Assembly: GCF_000003605.2 (NCBI RefSeq)
Contig: NW_003113975.1
Coordinates: 150,297 to 174,374, forward strand
Length of the DNA: 24,078 nt
Source of the DNA: Saccoglossus kowalevskii
Taxonomy: Eukaryota > Hemichordata > Enteropneusta > Harrimaniidae
Direction of reading: 5' to 3'
Shown here one piece after another: positions 9,701 through 21,700 of the stretch (positions are counted from its first letter, which is position 1; every line of letters starts with the position of its first letter). A program made the position numbers and the translations under genes. A model generated the notes under the pieces. The model did no database searches and was not told where the DNA came from. It saw only the letters and a program-made list of their open reading frames with translations.

Positions 9701-12700
9701 GAATAAAAATATAACAATAATTTCCCAGTTTAAAGGTCATTTTTTCAGCAGGTTTAATAATATTAATAAAAATATAACAATAATTTCCCAGTTTAAAGGT
9801 CATTTTTTCAGCAGGTTTAATAATATTAATAGTAATAATAATAATAAATGAATAAAAATATAACAATAATTTCCCAGTTTAAAGGTCATTTTTTCAGCAG
9901 GTTTAATAATATTAATAGTAATAATAATAATAAATGAATAAAAATATAACAATAATTTCCCAGTTTAAAGGTCATTTTTTCAGCAGGTTTAATAATATTA
10001 ATAGTAAGAATAATAATAAATGAATAAAAATATAACAATAATTTCCCAGTTTAAAGGGCATTTTTTCAGCAGGTTTAATAATATTAATAGTAATAATAAT
10101 AATAAATGAATAAAAATATAACAATAATTTCCCAGTTTAAAGGTCAGTTTTTCAGCAGGTATAATAATTATAATAATAATTTTTGTCAATCTACACTGGC
10201 TCATATGACCAAACTGCAGATGGTAAAAAAGCACTGATTGCATTAGACAGGTGGTCTTTATATAAATGTGGTCTTTTCCAATTTGTATACTAGGTCATTT
10301 ATATAAACAAGGTCACTGTCACTGTCCTCTGCTGTCCTATGTTCTTATAACTAAAGGTTATTTCAGTGTTAGGGTTATTTGACCTTGAGCAACAATGAAA
10401 CTATTGAATACATACAGACAATGAAAGTAAACATTATGTATACATTGGGTTGCCAAGCAACAAAGAGGTTATAGGTCATAGAATGTAAAATATGATGTTT
10501 ACTCATGGATGAATTATAGTATTTGGATAATATATTTTTTAATGAGAAGATTTCATTTGTTGCAATATATTAAATCATAGTAAATATATAATATAAATAT
10601 TAATAAAAATAACTACAGTCAGTTATGTCTTTCTGATTTTTGATTGATCTAGATTTTGTGGCAGAAGGAACATAATATACATATATGCTTGCATAAATTC
10701 ATATTCTCAACTTGTTATGGTTTGTGTATGAAGTGTTAAATAAAAATAAATTGTTCAGCTGATAGTACCTCACAGATTCACAAAGTGGAAATGCAATTTT
10801 AAATGAGCTATTAATATCGTCTTATTATTTTAATAAATTAGTATATGAAAGTATTTCAAATTGAGATATTTTGATTTTAATTCAAATTTATTTTTCCAAT
10901 GTTTAAAATATGTTTTTAATTTGTAATTGCCAGTGAGAGATGTGGTTGGATTCCTACTAATTTTGAAGTACCTCGAGCATTGGTGTCAGAGTACAAATGG
11001 ATACGAGGACTTTCAGTGACAGAAATGGAAATCATGCATGGAGCTTATCGCATTGATAACCCAAACTGTGAGTATGAAATGTTACAAAGTTTGCTTATTA
11101 CTTTTCAATCTTTGCTTATCACTAACCATTGTATAGTCACAATGTGAAAACAACATACATGTATGGTATAACAATTTTGGAAAATCTATGAGTAATTTTC
11201 ACTTTTTAGCTCCGCTGTTGACTTTGTCGAATGGAGCTTCTTATCATATGAGTGATTGTCCTTCGGCGCCCGTCGACTGTGGCATCTTTTTACATATTCA
11301 ACTTCTTCTTGAAAATTACAATTCTTATTGTTTTGGTACTTGGTGTATATGTACATGTACCTTGGACAGACCTCTCTTAGATTTGTTCATTTCATGATGA
11401 TATCTTCAATTCTCTAATTTTGATGAATATTTTTGTAATTTTTGCTAAAAAGTAATATTTTCGAGTTTTTGTTAAAAAACACAAGTCTGATTGCTTTGAT
11501 ACTATATATATAGGTACCTCAGGTAGATCTCTTTCAAGTTTGTTAATTTCGAGATGACATCTTCAATTCTCTAATTTTAATGAATATTTTTGTCTTTTTT
11601 TTGTGGTAAAAAGTGATATTTTCGACTTCTTGTTAAAAACTGCAAGTTTGATGGCTCTGATATTATACATACAGGTACCTCATGTGAACTGATCTCAGAT
11701 TTGTTCATTTTGTGATATCTTCAATTCTCTAAATTGAAATGTACATTGCTAACAGTGGAGCTATCTCAGCTGAGAGGCTGCTTGTTGTATTATACATGAA
11801 CATCTTCTGTAAACACTTTTATTATTCTTAGTTTTTAGACATATTTTTATAAAACACTTATAAACCAAACATATGAAAACTTATTAACTTGTAAACTATT
11901 AAAACACTTTTCTTGTATACGATAATATTCGTATTCACTTTATTACTCAGTTTCTCTGTAGTGTAGTTTTTGTGGTTGATATCAGTTTCAATAATAAAAA
12001 TAAATGAGAATTTAAACTACATTATATAATAGCAATACATCCATTTAAAATCCAAATATTAATTTTTCATACCTGAAAAGAAAAATTAAACTGTCTTGTG
12101 GGTTTATCCATGTATGAGTACTACAATGTCTATACTTAGCATATTGCTTTAATTCCATTTGAACCATGATAGCACTGTTCATGATCCGTAAGTCAGCATT
12201 TATACAAAGTGTTCCAGAAGACTACAGAAAGGATTTCCTAGATCCAAATCCTTTAGCAGAACAAAAATTGAAAATTCTGAAAGATATGTTGAAACAGAGA
12301 CTTGTAAGTATAGCATACATTACATTACATTACATTACATCACAGCAACCATTGTGAACAAATCTAACATTAGGGAAAAAACCTTGTGAGCAGCTCGATG
12401 ATGTCACTGAGCATCTTAGTGATGTCACTGAGCATCTTAGTGATGTCACTGAGTAGCTTGATGATGTCACTGAGCATCTTAGTGATGTCACTGAGCATCT
12501 TATTGATGTCACTGAGCATCTTATTGATGTCACTGAGTAGCTTGATGATGTCACTGAGCATCTTAGTGATGTCACTGAGCATCTTAGTGATGTCACTGAG
12601 CATCTTAGTGATGTCACTGATCAGTTGATGATGTCACTGAGTAGCTTGCGAATGTCACTGAGCATCTTAGTGATGTCACTGAGCATCTTATTGATGTCAC

Positions 12701-15700
12701 TTAGTAGCTTGATGATGTCACTGAGCATCTTAGTGATGTCACTGAGCATCTTAGTGATGTCACTGAGTAGCTTGATGATGTCACTGATCAGTTGATGATG
12801 TCACTGAGTAGCTTGCGAATGTCACTGAGCATCTCAGTGATGTCACTGAGTAGCTTGATGATGTCACTGAACATCTTAGTGATGTCACTGAGTAACTTAG
12901 TGATGTCACTGAGCATCTTAGTGATGTCACTGAGCAGCTTAGTGATGTCACTGAGCAGCTTGATGATGTCACTGAGCAGCTTAATAATGTCACTGAGCAT
13001 CTTATTGATGTCACTGAGCATCTTATTGATGTCACTGAGTAGCTTGATGATGTCACTGAGCATCTTAGTGATGTCACTGAGCATCTTAGTGATGTCACTG
13101 ATCAGTTGATGATGTCACTGAGTAGCTTGTGAATGTCACTGAGCATCTTAGTGATGTCACTGAGCATGTTATTGATGTCACTGAGTAGCTTGATGATGTG
13201 ACTGAGCATCTTAGTGATGTCACTGAGCATCTTAGTGATGTCACTGAGTAGCTTGATGATGTCACTGATCAGTTGATGATGTCACTGAGTAGCTTGCGAA
13301 TGTCACTGAGCATCTCAGTGATGTCACTGAGTAGCTTGATGATGTCACTGAGCATCTTAGTGATGTCACTGAGTAACTTAGTGATGTCACTGAGCATCTT
13401 AGTGATGTCACTGAGCAGCTTAGTGATGTCACTGAGCAGCTTGATGATGTCACTGAGCAGCTTAATAATGTCACTGAGCCTCTTAGTGATGTCATTGAGC
13501 AGCTTAGTGATGTCACTGAGCAGCTTAATAATGTCACTGAGCATCTTGATGTCACTGAGCATCTTAGTGATGTCACTGAGTAGCTTGATGATGTCACTGA
13601 TCAGTTGATGATGTCACTGAGTAGCTCTCGAATGTCACTGAGCATCTCAGTGATGTCACTGAGTAGCTTGATGATGTCACTGAGCATCTTAGTGATGTCA
13701 CTGAGTAACTTAGTGATGTCACTGAGCATCTTAGTGATGTCACTGAGCAGCTTAGTGATGTCACTGAGCAGCTTGATGATGTCACTGAGCAGCTTAATAA
13801 TGTCACTGAGCATCTTAGTGATGTCACTGAGCAGCTTAGTGATGTCACTGAGCAGCTTAATAATGTCACTGAGCATCTTGATGTCACTGAGCAGGTTAGT
13901 GATGTTGCTAAGCAACTTGGTGCATGGCTTAGAGAAAACCAGATCATATCCAATTGTATAGCTTCTATCATATCATATGTCACATGTCACATTAATAAAC
14001 AACATGAACTGATGTGGCTCTTGAGATTATGGTACAGAAATCACAATTGCTTGATAATTAATTAATTGCTTGTTTGTTTAATTCATAACAAAATTATTGA
14101 TTGATTCATCATATATATATATTATTTGCAGGGAACAAGAGTGAAATGGTACAACTGTCAGTATGATGGTGTAACAGATGATGGTATTGTACGATTCAAA
14201 GGTTTGGATGGTACATTTGCTAATACAGTAAGTTTGCATTACAAACTTTCATTTCAAAATCAGATTCGAACATGACAACATTTTATACCTGGTAATTATT
14301 GGATGGCCACTTCAACTGGTTGTTTATGCACAGTACTAAATTCTGCACAGGTCTAGCAACTATCTTTAAAATCATGTTTTCGATCACAATTTTTGTTACA
14401 TTGTTGTAATTTTTGAAATGTGTTCATAACATGAGTTTGAAAGTGTCAACTGGTTAAGATGGGTTGGTGGGAAAATTATAGTACTTGTTAAACTCACTTT
14501 ATTCATAAGGTTTTTATGTATTTTATGGTTCAAATCTACATTATACAATTAATTTAATTAAAATGTGTTTCTTGTATTTTCAGGTGTTTAATTTTTTCAA
14601 GACAAGAATCAATGAACAGTACCCATTAGATGACACTAAACTAGATTCATATCAGCAGTCCAAGGAAGCACACGAGGTAAGTCATGTCATCATTTTAACT
14701 TTGTACAATCAGTGGTTTTGTATTTTTTTCTTAGATGTAATTAATTGCAGAATTCATTGATATTTAAAAATAAACAATTACATTATTTATAAGATATGCA
14801 TGTCTTGCATAGCCAAACATCACACAGCAATTCAGTAGATTTCATTGTGATGAAGTTTTTAACTTTAAAATACAATGTATAATAATCACATGCAAGACTT
14901 TCTGATCAGTAATTTGATTACTTCCTCTTGACCTAAATTCTTATTTAAATTAAATGTAAAGTATTTGTAGGTTTGCAATGAACACCTTCTGACGCGTTTT
15001 CAATATCAGGTTTGTCAATTGTTCTAATGACCTTTGTGGTATGGAGAAACTTGTTTCTTAAATCAAGTTACTTTTGTATTACTCATTACTCATCACAAAA
15101 TGCATTTTGGCAAATCAGACTGATTGTTTTATTCCATTTTAGTCATTTATGAAGAGTCGTGCACAGATGGTTCTCGGAAGGGATGATATTCTACAAAAAA
15201 TAGAAGACTATGTCGTTGGGGTTGCTGAACATAAACCATTCATTTTACTAGGGGGTCCTGGTGTTGGTAAATCATCTATTATGGCTATGACAGCAGAAGT
15301 AGCATGTGTCAGAGCAGTCAAGAAAGATATACCAGGGTTAGTTCCATGTGCTGATGACTCCTATAGAATTCCATTCTGTCCTACTGTAAAATGACTAATT
15401 TTCGCTGGGTTTAAATTTCGCCAATTTACCATTTCAGGCATATTCATTGGGTTTTGAATTCACGGTTTTATCATTTAGATAATGTGTTCTATGCTAAATT
15501 GCACATATTCACTGGGTTTTAATTTAGCGCATTTTCCAGTCAGCGAAATAAGCAAAATTAAAACCCAGTGAATAATTAACCCCTTTACAGCAATTACCGA
15601 AACTGAAATGTCAGATTTCATTAAGGATGTAATAAAGCATTATTCTATTCTATTCTATTCTATTCTATTCTATTCTATTCTATTCTATTCTATTCTATTC

Positions 15701-18700
15701 TATTCTATTCTATTCTATTCTATTCTATTCTATTCTATTCTATTCTATTATATTCTATTCTATAACATTCTATTACATTCTATTACATTCTATTCTATTC
15801 TATTACATTACATTACATTACATTACATTACATTACATCACATTACTTTTGAATACTTTTGAATTCATATATCCTGATCAGTTCTTCTGCATTCACAGTG
15901 GAGGTGATGCTGGTTGGTATGTGTTTTATCATTTTGTTGGTGCCTTACCCGGATCAACTGACTTGGAAAAGTGTCTCAAGAGATTATTGAGAGAGATAGA
16001 TGCTGTCACAGTGAGTAGTATGAAACACAATCAAGTTGTCACAACATTTTTCTTTACTTATTTCTGAGGAATGGAGGCAAATTTATCTCTCATGAATTCA
16101 CTGTTATGTTGTTTCATGCACAACAACAACAACAACAACAACAAAAAATGTCAGTTATCATATGCTGACTGTTTTTATGTGCATGACTCAATTGAAATTG
16201 AATTGGTCAAATCAACAAACAAATCTCAATGACTGATACATTTTATTTTCAATTTATTTTATTTATTCATATAAAATACTTTGTGGCAAAAGTAAAACAA
16301 ACAATTTAAAAGAATTTATGTACTGACTCAGTCTCACATGTCATTTTATTGTGTTATCAATATAATTATAAGCCATGTGATGTATAACCTTGTTCATTCC
16401 GAAAGATCATGCGATATGAATTAAAGTTACCCATTTCAAGACTAGAAACACTTTATTACCAGTATATCTCAAATGTTTTACAGTGTCTGTACTTAAACCT
16501 GAATGGTCCACCCTCATTAAAATAGTTTGAACAACTCGTTACTATACAGGTATAGAATCTTAAAGCATGCACACAACAAACACTCTTTGCTGGCATTATT
16601 GATGTGTGCAAAACATTATGGCAATGACAGTAAAGAGATTATATTTTTGTTTGACATAGTCTTCTATGTTTAATATCTTAGGAGAATACCATGCCAACAG
16701 ATTTGGAATCTACATGTCAGATGGCGGCTAGTGCTTTGTCTAACGCTAAAACACGACCTACAATTGTGATTATTGATGCTGTCAATCAGGTTTGTATGAG
16801 AAAACAACTGTGTGTGATTCTCAGCATAGAATACTGTAAAACATGTCTTTTTCGCGAGCATGTATTTTTAGCGAATTTAGCGAGAGAACTGATTCGCTAA
16901 TTCAAGATGTCGCTGATGACTTTATTATAAATTCAAAATGGCTGCCAAACAATGTCTTTTTTCTCCACACACACTTTGTAAACAACATAAAGAAAACGTA
17001 CTGACATGATAGATACACTTTATTGAAAATTAAATTAACACAAAAAAATAAACGTATTCATTGTGGTCATTATTTCAATGAAAATAAATAAATGACGTGA
17101 TACTGATATATTATTACGAAAATTAGTAGTAATTTTTTTTATCATTGCGAACAAAATCAAATTACACTTGGCAGTTTTTATTGTTTTTATGGAGGTTTTT
17201 ATGGAGGCATTTGTTTTGGCGCGCGACAGACAAGCATTGTGAAAACAGGAAATCAACAATTGCAAGAGAAATTCGCTAAATCAACATTTCATTTTACCAC
17301 AATTCGCTAAAATTGCATGTTGCTTTTCAACATGTTTTACAGTATTTATTCATGTACTTTAAAATGGATAAAAATATCAAGACGTCCTTGAACATCAACA
17401 TAGCAAATCAACAATTTATCTATTTTTTGAAAATTATAAAAGTAGCTTTATAAAAGTGGCACACCATGATATCCTTAGTTTACATTTTTTCCAATCATCA
17501 TGGGCATGTCTGACAACATTGCTCTAAATATTAATAGGTGGACATGATTTTATACAATCGACTAGTTCTTGAAAACATGTAAAACAAATGTTACCTTCTA
17601 TTGGGCAAGAATTCAGTGGAACAATTTCTTCATAGTTTTTGCTGATTTGCAGTTACTGTTACATTTGCTTTATTTTAAGGTGTTTCTGTGATAAGTTCTC
17701 TAATATCACTTGTTAATGCTTTTGAGTTGACTTTAGTCACCATTCAATAAATTAAGTGACGTGATTGTTTCCATATTGTTCTGTAAAATGTTGTAACCTT
17801 TAGGGAATTATGCTCATTGGGTTCAAAATTAATAAAGAAATCCAACAAAAATTGTGAAAAAAGACGCAAAATATTGTACCCAAATTGTTTTGGGAAAAAA
17901 TGATGACATTCAATGGTTTCACAATTGAAAGCTGTCATTGAAGTTTTGTTATTAATTACACTTCCTCTATTCTCAGTTTGATGAGGAGCAGCAAGCCAGA
18001 GTCGTAAGCTGGATACCTAAGAAGTTATCTCCACAGATCCGTGTTATCTTGTCTATGATCAACAACTCTGCTCCTCACAAGATGCTACAAGCTAGAGATG
18101 CTGATACAAAGGAAGTGCCGGTTACGCCATTGGATATGGACTCAAGAATGGTATGTCATTTTAACACATGGTGGTTGTCATAACAACAATATCTACATTC
18201 TTGTTTTGCGACTGAGCTTCTGTACAAATGTTTTCACTCAGACATGGTGTCATAGGTCACAGGATCTTAATTTCCTGAAATGTTTTCAAGCTGAATTTCC
18301 ATCTGCTTCTGTTGATCAGATTGTTGATATCTGTGTATATTACGTCTACCTACATCTGATCAATTCCTAGTATGAAAGTTGCAATTTGCTCTTATAAGTT
18401 TAGCAACCAATCAGAACTTCTGTTACAGACACTCTCTTGTCTGGTACATTCTAATTGGTTGACAAATCCCATCAGAAGAGAGCTCCTTAAATTTGCAGAC
18501 ACTTGGTCCGATATATTTAAAGGTGACATACATTGTTAACCTGAATCACTGGTAAAAACTTCTGGAGCCTTTAAATAGATTTGTCTTCACCACACGCAAA
18601 GCCATTTTTGAAAAAAGCAAGGTATCATTACTTTCACTATGTTTTGTCTGTAGGAGATTGTTTCAGCAATGTTAGGCAGGTACAACAAGAGACTTGACAA

Positions 18701-21700
18701 AGAACAGATGAATAATCTATTAGCTAAAGAGTCTTCCCAGAATCCTTTGTGGTTAGCTGTTGCATGCGAGGAGCTTCGGGTATATGGGGTGTTTGATAAA
18801 ATCAATGATAAAATAAACACATTAGCTGATGGTCTATTAGAGTAAGTATTTGCAGTTACCAGTAGTTAACTGGTTATCAGTTGATATCTTCATTATTATT
18901 AACTCACTGCCAGTAGTTATAACTGGTTATAATTGGTTAACTAGTTATTATTGGTTATAAACTATATAGTTATCATTGGTTAACTCATTATACTACTCCT
19001 TTTCTTGTGCCCAAATTTTCAATAGCAGACAGTTTTCGTGTTGTCAGTATGTAACACATAGGATATGACAATACACAACCCATGCTTCAGAAAAAAAATC
19101 TAAAACTCATCTAATTTGCAATTCAACTTTGTTATCATACCCATAACACATCCATATCATACTACTTCTACATTAACAGAAATTAACAGCGACTTTTGAA
19201 GCCTAGGTCATGTAAAAGTCCTCTGTGGTTTGTACTTCAAAACTTTACCAGACCTTCGCCACAAAGATAGCCATTAATTCCAGTTAACAGACTCATTGGG
19301 GTATGATAAGTTATTGGCAGTAGTTAACTGGCTATCATTAGTTAACTGGCTATCAGTAGTTAACTGGCTATCAGTAGTTAACTGGTTGACAGTAGGTGTT
19401 TAGGTCTTAACTGTTAGCATAGTGAAAACTTTTTTTATTCTTTTGTTATGAAATAAAGAATTTGTTATCACTATTATTTTTCTATTCTTTTTTTATAAAA
19501 CATAACTGGTCACCTCTCTAAAACAGCTGTAAGTCAAAATGAACCATTTTTTTTTATTGCATGATAGCTTCTTATCCCAGAAAAATGATTGGTGATACGT
19601 TTTTAATTTTAAAGATTATTTAATACCACAACAAAAAGTTGTAAATATATTTATTAAATAATGCTTTCAAATACTTGCATTAAAGGTTGATTTGAGACCT
19701 CAAAACATTTTTTTGAAACAGAAAATTTCTTCATTCTGCCATACATGGTGCACTTCACCAGTTTGTGAAACTGAGTAAAAAGTGTGTGAGGCACAAGTTG
19801 ACAACTGACATGCATGAACATGAGAAGCAAAAAACTTTGGGGGAGGGGGGGCTAATGCATTATTTTCTTTGTATAATTATATGCATTTATATGACAAACA
19901 TTAACGTCTTTTTCTGCATATTTTAGTTTATTGGCTCAAGTTTTGAAGCGATTTGAGGAGGAGAATGGTGGTCAGTTGTTGGTGGCTACACTATGTGTCT
20001 TAGAATGTTCAGCAACAGGATTGTTAGAAACAGAATTACTATATATTCTTGGAGATGAAGATAACTTGATGCCTCCAGATCACAATGAAGAGGAAAAGGG
20101 TAAGACTGAAAATTTGATATGTTTATTTTAAAATGCTCAAAATTCACATTGAATTAATTGACATTGAACAAGACTATGTACAGGATGAAATACTGCTACA
20201 ATACAGTGAAATACATTACTACAGAAATGCAAGCTCAAACATGGCAAGCTTAAAACTAGAACACATGTCAAAAATTCAATTGCCGGTGGTAAGAATAACA
20301 AACTCAAAATGATGGTTGCAAAAAGCCGACAAAAATTCTCAAACATAAAATTGATATGAATGAATATTACTCCCGATACTTTGAGACACCAATAGTTGAA
20401 AGTACTTTGCAAAGCTTTTTTACTATACTGATTATCCGGTAGTTTAGTTGATTTCCAATCATTTTTACATGTGTCAAAGTCTTTACTAGCATGCATATAT
20501 GAACATACATGTCACTTGTATATGGGAATAACATTGCGGTATAAGATGATGTACATGTACATGTACAAATTAAAAAGTTTTGCTATATTTGTGTAACCAT
20601 GTGTTTGTCCATTTTTTTTCCTGCATGGCATTTGTAATTTATTCATTTAAAAACAATGGGTTTCATGCACTGCATGAAATACTGTAAAATATTTATTTTC
20701 GCTTGGAATTAATTTTCGCTATTTTCGCTGAAGGAATGATTCAGTGAAAATAAAATCCAGCGAATACCTATATTTTACATTCAACTCATCAGAAATCAGT
20801 GAAAATAAATTCCATACAAAACACCAAAAATATTTTTTTTCAGCGAAAATTAATTCCAGCTAAAATAAAGTATTTTACAGTACATGTAAACAAACACAAT
20901 TTACTACAAAACCATTTTTTTTCACTGGCATTTAATTTCATTATTCTTATGCTTAAAACAATTTCACTAGGTTTTAAGTCTATAAACTTGACTGGAAAAC
21001 ATTAAGTTCTATATTTGTTATTATACACATTGATTTAATTTAGTTACTTTACGTTTAATAGTGGACTAAAATAGCAATACTAAAAAAAGATTTATAACAG
21101 TATTTTGTGTTTAAAGATATACACCATATACTGTAAAATGACTAATTTTCACTGGGTTTAAATTTCACTGATTTACCATTTCAGGCATATTCAGTGGGTT
21201 TTAAATTCACGGTTTCGTCATTTAGATAATGTGTTCTATGCTAAATTTTACATATTCACTGTGTTTTAATTTAGCGCATTTTTCCAGTCAGCGAAATAAG
21301 CTAAATTAAAACCCAGTGAATAATTACCCCCTTTACAGTAATTTATCCTCAAAAATGCACCATTGAATAGGTGACTTTCATTTTGAGATCTTTCTGCATG
21401 CATGAAAGATGCTGTTAGAATGTCTGCTGCAAAAATAAATGATTTGATTTTAAAGTTCAATTTCTCTTTTTGTAGTTTAATGTTGAAATTCAGGGAGGAA
21501 TATGGTTATATCTTTATTTCGTCAAAAGTGACCCTCTTAAAATGTGTATAGCACTGCATATTAATAAGTGTGGAATTTGTTGCTTTGATGCTACTACACT
21601 ACTATGACGTTTTCCTGTTTTTACATTCAATTTCATGCATCACTCAACCAACAAATATTGCTTAAATTATCAAGCCTTGTTATTCATTATAGTTGACAAT

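Larger units (their letters stand above)
7722..10933 (+). other. intron 3 of the STAND gene, 3.2 kb
   Basis: Contains a dispersed repeat copy at about 8284-8630 with a G13 run at 8388-8400, a CTCF-like site at 8660-8673, a diverged relative of the intron-4 foldback repeat at about 8895-9060, and the 86-bp tandem array at 9617-10180. The rest is AT-rich with no coding exon seen. Confidence 0.75.

Noticed and set aside
9639-10243. Minus-strand open frames with hydrophobic repeats
   Set aside because: They are translations of the 86-bp tandem repeat, not a protein family.
12386-13920. CRISPR-like regular repeat array
   Set aside because: Units are directly tandem with no unique spacers, in an intron of an animal gene.
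12386-13961. Long overlapping open frames on both strands (MSLSILV, MLSDITK and TSLRCSV repeats)
   Set aside because: They follow from a 21-bp unit, a multiple of three, lie in an intron between in-phase exons, and have no homologous family I recognise.
15608-15862. Open frame rich in SILFY
   Set aside because: It is the translated TATTC microsatellite.
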